A stretch of DNA of 64,000 nt from an uncultured Colwellia sp. (lineage in GTDB: Bacteria; Pseudomonadota; Gammaproteobacteria; Enterobacterales; Alteromonadaceae): NCBI GenBank assembly GCA_913049915.1, contig CAJWZC010000001.1, positions 1-64,000 on the forward strand, in the 5' to 3' direction. The translations under genes were made by a program, and so were the position numbers. Within the stretch, counting starts at the first letter, position 1, and every line of letters starts with the position of its first letter. Positions 28,945 to 37,874 of this stretch are shown here, in pieces. Under the pieces are notes generated by a model. It was not told the origin of the DNA, ran no database searches, and saw nothing but the letters and a program-made list of their open reading frames with translations.

Positions 28945-30080
28945 ACTTATTTGCCAGCACTCATTACATCTATTTTATCCGTATCTGTTTTTCAAAATAG
29001 TTAAAAAATAGAGGCTTTCCCTTTGACATAAAAATATCATTGCTTACTAAAGTTCGCCCGGTTACCACTAAACGAAATTTAGTTATTACTTTGGCTATAT
29101 TTGAATTGGTTAAACGTATAAATTAAGCAACAATGCCTCAGGACTTCAAATCATCTTTGAATGAGCGTATTAATGAGTTACGTGAAGAGTTTGATTGTGA
29201 ATATCAAATTGCATTAAATATCACTGTACAGCCTACTAATGTCATCCAATACTTACCACAGCAATCAAATGTCAAAAAAGTGTTGCTAAACATGCTTTTA
29301 GATAGCTTTGTTGAATCTAAAAATGAAGAGCAAATTTTAGATTCAACAAAGCTATTGTCTCAACGAATCGAACATTTCATCAAATTTAGTAAGCTTAAAA
29401 AAGTTTCGGAAACAACGACGAGTAGTGTACTTAAGTATCGTGATTTGTTGTTAAGTCAAAAGAGAACTCACAAAACTAATAAAAGCTACTTAGCTGCCGC
29501 TTATCAATTTTTTAAGTAGTGCAGTTTAATGAACTATATCGATAAAAATACTTTTGATGGTATACCTCACTGGAATAACGAAGGCACTGGCTCATATTCA
29601 ACGCGGAGACGCTGGTAAACGAACGAATTAGATTTATTAATTCAAAGCGACGCCTGTAAAGCGAAAGATAAATATTTTCAATTGATAACATTAGTATTAC
29701 TTTATCAAGGATTGAGACCCAGAGAGACATGCCAGTTGTACACAGACGATATCATTGAAAAATGAGTGGTTAATCGTATCGTTACAATACATCCAACACT
29801 GTTAAAATTACACTTTGGAGACTTTGTTAAAGGCGTTCAATCCAAAAGGCCAAAGCCTTTGTTTAGTTGCAAACCAGGTGGGCAAGATGATGATTGGTCT
29901 AAAAATTATTATCAGCAATTATGCCGCTTATCAACTTCAATAAATTTATTACCCAATAATCGATCTTCGGCATACAGCTTTAGACATATGTTCATCGATG
30001 AACTCAGGCAACAAGAAGTAGACGAAGCAGTTGTAGCTTAGTTAGTTGGACATACGCATAAAAATCTTACTTATGTGAAA
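28945..30080 (+). pseudogene. Broken tyrosine recombinase (phage-type integrase) downstream of tRNA-Ser
   Basis: One reading frame, carrying several in-frame stops, runs through this whole stretch and spells an integrase. The N-terminal part is HYIYFIRICFSK-LKNRGFPFDIKISLLTKVRP, followed by a core-binding domain (most of the 29133 ORF, ending YLAAAYQFFK). The catalytic Arg region is LVLLYQGLRPRETCQLYTDD. The SAYSFRHMFIDELRQQEVDEAVVA-LVGHTHKNLTY region holds the second box. Expected Trp or Gln codons appear as TAG or TAA. With its position 90 bp after a tRNA-Ser 3' end, it marks an old integrated element, now gone. Confidence 0.85.
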
Positions 30081-30326
30081 ATAGCTGACTGTAATGGTTT
30101 AATGAAACTGGAAGGATTCTTTAGAAGCTTGAAGACAGAAAGGCTTAACAATATTACTTTTATAAATCACTCTTCAATTGTTGATGAAGTTGAAAGTTAT
30201 ATCAGGTTTTATAATTACAAGCGCCGATATTCAAGTATTGAGTATATGACGCTGCATTAGAAATATAATAAATTGAAAAACGTGGCTTAAGATCTTTCCA
30301 GTTTTAGTTGACCATTACAGACTTAA
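30081..30326 (+). pseudogene. 3' remnant of an IS3-family transposase
   Basis: The frame of the dead integrase passes into DCNGLMKLEGFFRSLKTERLNN, then HSSIVDEVESYIRFYNYKRRYSSIEYMT, the C-terminal end of the rve domain of IS3-type OrfB (usual D-C-W-DNA-MEGFFRSLKTE). An in-frame TAG after LH precedes KYNKLKNVA. About 35 bp beyond the final stop (30290), AGTTGACCATTACA may be the right end of the element. Only the tail remains, fused to the integrase by a deletion. Confidence 0.8.
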
Positions 30327-30350
30327 TATTTTCATTAAGGACAATTTTGT

Positions 30351-31061
30351 TTAGTCATTAGCCATATAAAAGAAGGTAATAGCGAGTCTCTTCTCTCTTT
30401 TTTCTTTACCAAAATATCCGCTAGCACTATGGGCTATATTGCCTTTAAAAAGAATGAGTCGATTAAATTTGTTCTCAATATTGATATCTTCATACCAAGC
30501 ACTTGGAGGCAAGCTTTTTGTATTGAGAGCATCAACGAGATTTAGATAAGGATGATTGACGGTATTACCACCAGCAGCACCATTAGCATATTTTAAGCGA
30601 TAGAAAGAGGTACCTGATTGAGGTGCCGGTTGTTTATTAAGGTATAGTACAGCACCAAATCGGCATAATTTACGGTTATCTACATGAGGCCTTGCAGCAC
30701 CTTCTTCACCACCGACTAGGATCGCGGTGTTAGTATCAACAACTACATCATTTGACTCTGCAACCCAAATACTATCTTTAACAATTTGTTGTTTGATCCA
30801 TGCTTCTACCAACTCAAGCTCTTTTTTCTTTAATGCATTTTTAGAACGCATACCTGGCCATAGTTCACTGGTATAGGGCTTTCCTAATTTCCACTTTGAT
30901 TTATTATAACAGCGATTAGCAATATCTGTGGCTTGTTTATCAGTAAAAAATTTATCGGCAATCCAATAGTTTACATTTTCTTCAGGCTTCTCATATGGAA
31001 GAGTAGGCGAGTTTAAAGGAATATCGGGTAAGTCTAATTCTGTTGAATACTTGTCATGCAT
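30351..31061 (-). CDS. DUF6445-like Fe(II)/2OG oxygenase-fold protein
   Basis: A 236-aa protein with an oxygenase pattern: H126-V-D128 in ARPHVDNRKLCRFGAVLYLN, distal H211 in FKGNIAHSASGYFG, and R225 in KREKRLAITFFY as the probable cosubstrate anchor. This matches DUF6445, a family with a prolyl-hydroxylase-like fold often found with biosynthetic genes or tryptophan halogenase clusters. The substrate is unknown. It is intact although flanked by mobile-element remnants on both sides. Confidence 0.8.
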   Translation of the reverse strand: MHDKYSTELDLPDIPLNSPTLPYEKPEENVNYWIADKFFTDKQATDIANRCYNKSKWKLGKPYTSELWPGMRSKNALKKKELELVEAWIKQQIVKDSIWVAESNDVVVDTNTAILVGGEEGAARPHVDNRKLCRFGAVLYLNKQPAPQSGTSFYRLKYANGAAGGNTVNHPYLNLVDALNTKSLPPSAWYEDINIENKFNRLILFKGNIAHSASGYFGKEKREKRLAITFFYMAND

Positions 31062-31449
31062 AGAAAACTTCTCAATTAGGCGCGATAGAATGAATCATTT
31101 ATTATATTTTTAATCATATCATTATAACAAGTAGGTGGGGTTAAGGAAGTTTTTAATTGATTGGTTTTTATGATTATTCATACCTAAAGGTACAAATAAA
31201 GTTAAAAAATAGATCCTACTTTGGTATTATAAATTTTTATTTAAAACTTTATATAAAGGGGGCGCCTAGTCTAAGATAAACTTGTCAAATAAAGCTACAG
31301 GCACCACATTAGTAAATTTGAGGCAATGAGTGGTAACTTATAATCATGAACTATAACTAAAGTAATTTATCATGACACCCATAATAACTTATGCATATTT
31401 CAATCACTAATCTACACTTAATTTATCCTTATTAAGTGTGGTTATTGTT
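31062..31449. other. Intergenic region without a gene
   Basis: AT-rich, no ORF above about 30 codons in a plausible context. It lies between the start of the DUF6445 gene and the start of a dead RAYT transposase. I see no clear repeat or hairpin. Confidence 0.4.
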
Positions 31450-32420
31450 ATGGCTAAGCCTCGTTCACAACCAATCAGTTTACTTGATACCTAGTATTAT
31501 CAAATTTGTAGTCGTACGGTACGAAAGACTTTTTTGTGTGGGGGTAGATAAAGAAACAGGTGCTAGTTATGAGCATAGGCGTATATGGATTGTAAAACGT
31601 ATTTTTTAGCTATCTCAAGTGTTTGCTATTAATATTTACGCACATGCGGTGATGCACAACCACTTACACCTCGTATTGCATGTTGATGTTGAACAAGTAA
31701 AAACATGGTCAACAGTTGAGGTACTTGAGCGTTGCCACCAGTTATTTAAAGGGACTCATCTTACTTAGTAATACTAAAAGCAACGAACGTTAAATAAGTT
31801 TGAATTGGCTATGGTTGAAAGTACTGATGAAATATACAAACAGCGGTTAATAGATATAGGCTGCTTTATGCGCTCACTTAATGAGCCTATTGCCCGAAAA
31901 GCTAATAAACAAGATAAATGTAAAGGCCATTCTTGGGAAGGACGGTTTTACTCGCAAGCCTTGCTTAATAAAGGCACAATGCTTCCCTGTATGGTGCATG
32001 TTGATTTAAACCCAATACGAGTAGATATTGCTCAAACACCAGGAAAATCTGACTTCACTAGTATTTAACTACGCATAAAAGCAGCGATAAAAGGCGAACA
32101 ACCCACGGAATTATTAGTTTTACGGGTAATGAATACAAACAAATAAACACGGGTATTTGTTTTAGCTTACAATATTATCTAACCCTAGTTGATGAAACAG
32201 GGTGAGTGCTTAGAGAAGATAAACGAGATACCATCTCTTCTAAAGTAGCCAACTACCTATACGATTACAGATAAGTAATAAAAGCTGTTTAAAACTTACT
32301 ACTGACTTTGAAACTATTTTTATAGGCGCAGCAAAGAATTTAAGTAAATTTAGTGAGTATGTTGGTTTACAACGCGCTCATGGTATAGCTAATGCTAAAG
32401 TTTATTTAAATAGCATATAA
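31450..32420 (+). pseudogene. Broken RAYT (REP-associated tyrosine transposase, Y1_Tnp family)
   Basis: Reading across stops and frame changes gives MAKPRSQPISLLDT-YYQICSRTVRKTFLCGVDKETGASYEHRR, then INIYAHAVMHNHLHLVLHVDVEQVKTWS (the HUH-type His motif HLHLVLH). These are followed by RCHQLFKGTH, GHSWEGRFYSQALL, VHVDLNPIR and a tail FSEYVGLQRAHGIANAKVYLNSI. This is the layout of RAYTs, single-copy relatives of IS200/IS605 transposases that mobilise REP hairpins. The 87-aa track ORF (31805-32068) is only its middle part. No REP array is seen next to it. Confidence 0.85.
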
Positions 32421-32535
32421 CGTCAAATATAGAATAAAAGAAATCAACAGTAATTGTATGTTTGTGTATTAATTCTTGTTGCCTGATAAGTATAAGTAAA
32501 TAGGTTAATTATTATTTTGTATTTTGTCATTGAGT

Positions 32536-34422
32536 TTATTTGAGCTCATTGGCTTTTCGGTATTTACCTTGATAATCAAAAAGTCTGTCTTTGATACGCC
32601 AGTAGAATTTTTGTTTTCTGGCAATGACAAAGTCAGGACAAGGCAATAGGTTAGCTAGCTTTAATGCTTGATCAATATTAGTCACTTCAAACGACTCATT
32701 AGAGCCCAGTTGAACACTGATTTTAGCGCTAAGGCGTTTAGAAAATATATCGTTGAATGCTTTAACCTGATTAGGCCTAGCGAAGTCAAAAGATTCGTTG
32801 AGTTCAGTGCCTTCTTCATCATAGTAAGTGATTTTTAACTTATCAGCTCCCTTATCACTCACTTTCGTCAAATTAAGACCTGCACAGCGAATAATTTTTG
32901 AACCTTTAAGTTTCAGTGCCTTTTTTAACATATCATCGGGGTCAACCAAGACTTCAAGGCACTGAAAACAATTACGAGCAGCTATGTCATTTTCACCACC
33001 GCAGTTAGGACATTCTTTAAATACAAAACGATAGTCACATTGACTCTCTGACTGTTGCTCTTCAGTAGGAGCATCGACGAGGCCTTTGCATCGTCGGCCA
33101 TAATGTTCCACTAAATAACCATCATTATCACAAATGCCCCAAAATACATTGGGAAATTCACAACTTGGGCAAACAACCTGAACCGGCTGACTTTTACTAT
33201 TAGGCTTTTTCTCACCGACTTCGGGATGATAGAGGTCAAAATCATTGCCTGTATAGTCAATCACTAAGCAATCTTTTTTGTTATCACTCAAGCGCAGACC
33301 GCGACCGATGATTTGCTGATAGAGACTAACTGATTGTGTTGGACGTAATATTGCAATCATATCGACATGGGGTGCATCAAAACCAGTGGTTAGTACAGAA
33401 ACATTAACCAGGTATTTAATTTCTTTACGCTTGAATGCCTTAATTAACTTATCGCGCTCAGTGTTGTCGGTAGCGCCAGTAATTAATGCACTCAATTTAG
33501 TAGGTAAATAACTAAATATTTCCTTTGCATGCTCAACTGTAGCGGCAAATACCATAATACCTTGACGTTTATGGCCTAAATCAATGACTTGCTCAATAAT
33601 ACTTTTAGTTACCCGCGGATTTTTGTTTAATAGATGATTAATATCCGTAGAACTATATTCACCAGAGGCGTTTGCTTGCAGGCTACTAAAATCATAGTGC
33701 TCTATGGTAGCATCGACTAAATTAGGTTCGGTTAAATACTGGCGTTTAATTAAGTAACGAATGGGTAGTTCATAAATACAGTGCTCAAAAGGTCGCTTTT
33801 CTTCACTTCGCATGAAACCACGATAATGTTTTTTATAAATCCAGCCCATACCTAAACGATAAGGGGTTGCGGTTAAACCTAATAATTTTACCTCGGGATT
33901 AACTTGCATCAATTTTTCAATGATTTGTTGATACTGATTACTATTAGACAGCTTACTTACTTTCTCTTGCGATTGTTCTTTTAGCTCGCTTTTAGCTTTG
34001 TCCTTAGTTTTATCTTTACACAGTTTATTAGGCAAGTCAGGGCTAGCTAAGTTAACTCTATGACATTCGTCAATAATAATTAAAGAGTAGGGATCACTAA
34101 AGTCATCTAGATTTCGAGCTGCCGATTGTATGCTAGCGAACGTGACTTGATACTGAGTTTCTTTCAGTTTTAATCCAGCAGAATAAATACCAGCGGTAAC
34201 ACCATAGCTTTCATATTTTTGATGATTTTGCTCGACCAATTCTTTCACATGGGTGAGTACTAGTATTTTTCTTTTTGCCAAGCGAGCAAGCTCGGCAATT
34301 ACTAGACTTTTACCTGAGCCTGTAGGTAAAACAATCACAGCAGATTCGTTAGTTTTTCGAAAGTGTTTGAGCACTGCAGAAACGGCTTCTTGTTGATAAT
34401 CTCTAAGTTGAAAAACTGCCAC
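32536..34422 (-). CDS. radD: RadD (YejH) DEAD/DEAH-box helicase-like DNA repair ATPase
   Basis: A 628-aa superfamily 2 protein. Walker A LPTGSGKS is at 32-39, DECH at 118-121, motif III GLTATP follows, and motif VI is QQIIGRGLRL. A C-terminal zinc module has VVCPSCEFPNVFWG and CPNCGGENDIAARNCFQC. The order and wording follow E. coli RadD (e.g. FAATVEHAKEI, VLTTGFDAPHVD, VDPDDMLKKAL), a RecA-accessory ATPase involved in recombination and repair of DNA damage. A Lys-rich insertion of about 37 residues (LCKDKTKDKAKSELKEQ...) after DECH is absent from the E. coli protein. Single gene. Confidence 0.93.
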   Translation of the reverse strand: MAVFQLRDYQQEAVSAVLKHFRKTNESAVIVLPTGSGKSLVIAELARLAKRKILVLTHVKELVEQNHQKYESYGVTAGIYSAGLKLKETQYQVTFASIQSAARNLDDFSDPYSLIIIDECHRVNLASPDLPNKLCKDKTKDKAKSELKEQSQEKVSKLSNSNQYQQIIEKLMQVNPEVKLLGLTATPYRLGMGWIYKKHYRGFMRSEEKRPFEHCIYELPIRYLIKRQYLTEPNLVDATIEHYDFSSLQANASGEYSSTDINHLLNKNPRVTKSIIEQVIDLGHKRQGIMVFAATVEHAKEIFSYLPTKLSALITGATDNTERDKLIKAFKRKEIKYLVNVSVLTTGFDAPHVDMIAILRPTQSVSLYQQIIGRGLRLSDNKKDCLVIDYTGNDFDLYHPEVGEKKPNSKSQPVQVVCPSCEFPNVFWGICDNDGYLVEHYGRRCKGLVDAPTEEQQSESQCDYRFVFKECPNCGGENDIAARNCFQCLEVLVDPDDMLKKALKLKGSKIIRCAGLNLTKVSDKGADKLKITYYDEEGTELNESFDFARPNQVKAFNDIFSKRLSAKISVQLGSNESFEVTNIDQALKLANLLPCPDFVIARKQKFYWRIKDRLFDYQGKYRKANELK

Positions 34423-34801
34423 GCAGTGCTGCTGCCTTATAGGGAAAGGAAAGTAGCCATAATAGCAAAATAACGGTCAATTCTAAAATTTAAAGTCAAC
34501 TTTAAGACTTCATTAGTTTGAGCGGAATTTTTGCTTGCTGTAATTTATGTTTTAGGTTTACTTTATACATATTACCGAAGTGAGTGGATTTAAAACGCTA
34601 ACTTTCGCTGTCAACCGAGAAGAAAATCGCTAGGATAGTGTGGTAATAGGTATAGAGAATTCCTCTGTATTACGGCAGATTAATGATTATAGTTATTTTG
34701 ATTGAATGAATATTTTTATTCTAAGCATAAGGTGATCTGTTCATAATTAACCTGATACTTGAAACGTGTTAATAGCAGTCTCAATTTTGGATGGATATAA
34801 G
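34423..34801. other. Intergenic region without a gene
   Basis: AT-rich stretch between the start of radD and the decayed end of an msrA-like gene. No ORF or RNA gene seen; the right end may include eroded msrA 3' sequence. Confidence 0.4.
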
Positions 34802-35236
34802 TTATACAAAAGATTTATTAGGTGAATTATATAAATAATTCTGCAATTCATCCTTATTCGCCTTAAATGAATCAAATGGCAGTACCTGTGTAATAATTGG
34901 TTGATCAAAATCACTTTGTAAGGCATCTAAAGCCTTGTTAGCTTCTTAGTTTTGATCATCGTCATAGGTATATATTGCCGATCGGTATTTTTTACGCATA
35001 GAATGATTAGCTGTCGATGCATGAGTATATAGATGAATCTCAATCAACGTCTGCAAAGAAACCTTAGATTGATCAAAGTAGACTTCAATAGCTTCAGATA
35101 ATTCAGCATTATTATCAATTGAAGCAATCCACCCTTGATTCACTAATATAATACCGATAAGTGATTCGAAAACTCCTTCTGTACACCAATGGCAACCACC
35201 ATCTAAACTAATTTTGCTGAAGTGCTTAGTTCGCAT
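34802..35236 (-). pseudogene. Second peptide methionine sulfoxide reductase A-like gene, interrupted by a stop
   Basis: The frame starting MRTKHFSKISLDGGCHWCTEGVFESLIGI reads as MsrA (GGCxW(C/G) active-site loop, IEIHLYTHASTANHSMRKKYRSAIYTYDDDQN). It meets a TAA at 34946 and continues in the same frame as EANKALDALQSDFDQPIITQVLPFDSFKANKDELQNYLYN, the usual MsrA C-terminal part. A Gln codon changed to TAA would explain it. The track's upstream start overlaps msrA and is not used. Its tail beyond SFV is eroded. Probably nonfunctional. Confidence 0.8.
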
Positions 35237-35282
35237 AGTGTTATCTCTAGTTACTATTGGAGTTGATATTACTTTTATTAGC

Positions 35283-35783
35283 TCATTTTGTTGAAGGTAG
35301 TACCCAGTCACTTCGGGGAAAGTGACAAGTATAGCCATTAGGTATTCTTTGTAGATAATCTTGATGTTCTGTTTCTGCCTCCCAAAAATCACCTGCAGGA
35401 GCTAATTCAGTAACTACCGTGCCAGGCCATAAACCTGATGCATTAACATCGGTGATCGTTTGTATCGCTAAAGCCTTTTGTTCAGTTGAACAGTAATAAA
35501 TCGCTGAACGATATGAAGCCCCTTGGTCATTTCCTTGTTGGTGTTTTGTTGTTGGATCATGGATCTGAAAGAATAATTCAAGGATATGGCGAAAACTGAC
35601 AATATCAGGGTTGAATGATATTTCTATGCCTTCTGCGTGACTGCCATGATTACGATAAGTTGCGTTGATAACGTCTCCACCGGTATAACCCACTCTGGTT
35701 GACGTGACTCCAGGAAGTTTGCGTATAAGATCTTGCATACCCCAAAAGCAACCACCAGCTAAAATTGCGCGTTCAATTGTCAT
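35283..35783 (-). CDS. msrA: Peptide methionine (S)-sulfoxide reductase
   Basis: A 166-aa repair enzyme that reduces methionine-S-sulfoxide in proteins. Active-site C12 is in [17 protein letters not shown], and [16 protein letters not shown] and [27 protein letters not shown] match the family. A C-terminal cysteine (GYTCHFP) may act as resolving residue. It follows msrB by 2 bp on the same strand, so the pair is an operon covering both sulfoxide stereoisomers. Confidence 0.96.
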   Translation of the reverse strand: MTIERAILAGGCFWGMQDLIRKLPGVTSTRVGYTGGDVINATYRNHGSHAEGIEISFNPDIVSFRHILELFFQIHDPTTKHQQGNDQGASYRSAIYYCSTEQKALAIQTITDVNASGLWPGTVVTELAPAGDFWEAETEHQDYLQRIPNGYTCHFPRSDWVLPSTK

Positions 35784-35785
35784 AT

Positions 35786-36229
35786 TTATATATTCTCCAC
35801 TTGATTAACGTATTCGGCATAACCATGAGTGACCATATCATCACGATGGATAAAACGAAGAGAAGCTGAATTAATACAATAACGTAAACCACCTTCACTT
35901 GTTGGCCCATCGTTAAATACATGTCCTAAATGACTATCCCCATGGCTAGAGCGAACTTCAGTTCGAATCATACCATGACCGTTATCATTAATTTCTTTGA
36001 CATTTTTTGATTCAACCGGCTTGGTAAAACTTGGCCAACCACAGCCAGACTCATACTTATCTGATGAAGCAAATAAGGGCTCACCTGAAACAATATCGAC
36101 ATAAATACCACGCGATGTATTATTAAGATACTCTCCGCTACCTGGTCGCTCTGTGCCACTTTCTTGTGTGACATGATATTGTTCTTGGGTTAGTGCCGAA
36201 ATTGCATCGGTAGATTTTTTATAGGTTGT
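35786..36229 (-). CDS. msrB: Peptide methionine (R)-sulfoxide reductase
   Basis: A 147-aa enzyme that reduces methionine-R-sulfoxide. The catalytic cysteine is in [13 protein letters not shown], with the conserved [10 protein letters not shown] and [13 protein letters not shown] motifs. The structural zinc CxxC pairs of many MsrB proteins are absent (the first site reads [10 protein letters not shown]), so this is the zinc-free type. The ATG at 36229 is chosen: it follows a GAGGACAGAG element and starts MTTYKKS as in relatives; the track start adds ten residues. First gene of msrB-msrA. Confidence 0.94.
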   Translation of the reverse strand, partial: TTYKKSTDAISALTQEQYHVTQESGTERPGSGEYLNNTSRGIYVDIVSGEPLFASSDKYESGCGWPSFTKPVESKNVKEINDNGHGMIRTEVRSSHGDSHLGHVFNDGPTSEGGLRYCINSASLRFIHRDDMVTHGYAEYVNQVENI

Positions 36230-36259
36230 CATAATTCTCTGTCCTCGGCGTTTTGTCAT

Positions 36260-36680
36260 CTTTCATTGTGACACTATAAGTATTTACTGTATGTATTAAT
36301 AGTACTCGTTAACTTATTTAATTTTTACATACCAACATGACCAATCAACAATATTGGAAGTATGATATTTGGAGTTTTACCTCGATCATAATGGGTAAAA
36401 CTTTATAAAAATGATCATGAACATAGCCATACTTTGTTGGGTTATAAAAGCTTCGCCACTATTTTAGATTATCGGTAACGAGAAACAAACATAATGATAC
36501 TAAGTCTTCTTAGACTAAAGTTAATATGAATAACGAGTAAGTAATAATTTGCTCATTCAGTTTGTATGGTATAGCAATAATGATAACAAGCCGTTAAGTA
36601 ATCCATTTCAATACTAAAGATAATACTCTAGTATAACATCCTTATCATAGCGTAGTGTGCCGATATTAGTTGATAACTCG
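36260..36680. other. Intergenic region without a gene
   Basis: About 420 bp, AT-rich, holding the msrB promoter at its left side. No ORF, RNA or obvious repeat. Confidence 0.45.
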
Positions 36681-37226
36681 TTATTTAGAGCTACCGTTTA
36701 ACACTTCTCTGTCTTTACATCCAAGTAGGATATGACAACCTAAGCACATCTGTGCACGACCTGATAAATCTACACCTTGATAGTTAATAATTCTCCCATC
36801 AGCATAATACTCCGCCCAAAACCAATCACTATTAATTGAGTCGTAGCCTTTTTTACGTTAAAACATAATCGTAAGCGCTTCATAATTATCGTCTTGATCA
36901 TCGCTATAGACTTTATGGGATGTCAGTGCTTTTTTAGCACCATAGTCATGCTTGACGATCAATTTTCCTTTATGACCCTCTATTTCAGCGTTAGTTGAGA
37001 TGATTTCTTGAATACTGCCATTTTCCTACAAAGGGATAACTACGGATACGTCCCTCACCCCCAATTTTTTATTAACCATGTATTGCCATACTTTAGTGGC
37101 ATATGCATTATCTACCTCTTTTCCTGATATATGGGACTTTTCGGCCATGGTATGAAAAGTTAGTAGTAAGGGTATGATGACAGCAATTTTTAATCGATTT
37201 AGGATATTAGTTAAAAATTTAAACAT
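36681..37226 (-). pseudogene. Cytochrome P460-like gene with two in-frame stops
   Basis: The 66-aa track ORF is only the beginning: a signal peptide (MFKFLTNILNRLKIAVIIPLLLTFHTMA) and WQYMVNKKLGVRDVSVVIPL, then TAG. The same frame goes on as ENGSIQEI...GKLIVKHDYGAKK...YEALTIMF, then TAA. It finishes GYDSINSDWFWAEYYADGRI...GRAQMCLGCH. The (K/V)KHNYG, GYDP-GDWFWA-Y and CIGCH pattern is that of cytochrome P460-type periplasmic haem proteins. A good GGAG ribosome binding site precedes the ATG. No indel is needed, so decay looks recent. Confidence 0.8.
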
Positions 37227-37336
37227 ATTTATCTCCGATAAGCGTTACTTATAAAGCTATAAAACGACAAGCTAACTTATCATTTTTTATTTAACAGGTT
37301 TAGGACTGTCAAAATGTCCACCACCCGCTTTCATTT

Positions 37337-37817
37337 TCATGCCTTACCCTGACTTAATACCGGGTAATATGGAGTAAAAATAAAATCATCTACGGCGGTA
37401 CCGGCATGACATGAATTACAAGACTTTAAAGGGAATGCTTTTTCTATTTTTGATAACGTTTTATGATCCTTACTTGAGAAATTAAAATATGCCCAGTTAC
37501 CTGGTTCATCTTTAAAGTATTTTTTACTTTTAATAGTCGCTTCAAGACCAATAAAGTTACCTATAAAATAACTATTCCTACTAACAGCAGATTTTGAGCC
37601 AACCAAAACGAGCTCTTTAATGATGATAGTACCATCACGAAATTCACCCTTTTTTTTCAATGTTGCCAGCTTTTAGGATCAATATACACATTATGAAGTT
37701 CAGGAAATGCAGCTTTACCATTTTTCATTACAAATGCTTCATTTGCATAAGTGAATCCTAAAAAAATGACTTGTAAAAATAGTAACGATACTGCTACTAA
37801 TACTTTATTCGCTTTCA
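37337..37817 (-). pseudogene. Second cytochrome P460-like gene, frameshifted
   Basis: An ATG at 37817 with AGAG upstream opens MKANKVLVAVSLLFLQVIFLGFTYANEAFVMKNGKAAFPELHNVYIDPKSWQH, a signal peptide plus mature start, then a TGA. A shift of one base next to an A8 tract continues as the track ORF KKKGEFRDGTIIIKELV...IGNFIGLEATIKSKKYFKDEPGNWAYFNFSS. It ends with a haem motif, CNSCHAGTAVDDFIFTPYYPVL. This is a typical cytochrome P460 sequence. It is adjacent to another broken paralogue. A sequencing error at the A tract cannot be excluded. Confidence 0.82.
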
Positions 37818-37874
37818 TAATATACTCTGCTTAATTTCGTGTAACGTAACTATAACAATCATTGTTATTAAACC

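Noticed and set aside
28945-30326. Intact prophage or genomic island
   Set aside because: Only a dead integrase and an IS3 tail remain; the following genes are ordinary chromosomal or unrelated remnants.
34946-35392. 148-aa ORF starting inside msrA
   Set aside because: The first 52 residues overlap the intact msrA; the real MsrA-like start is at 35236 and the frame continues past the stop.
37337-37660. 107-aa ORF as an intact gene
   Set aside because: It starts with a TTG inside a P460 domain; its N-terminus and signal peptide are upstream in another frame, so it is part of a frameshifted gene.
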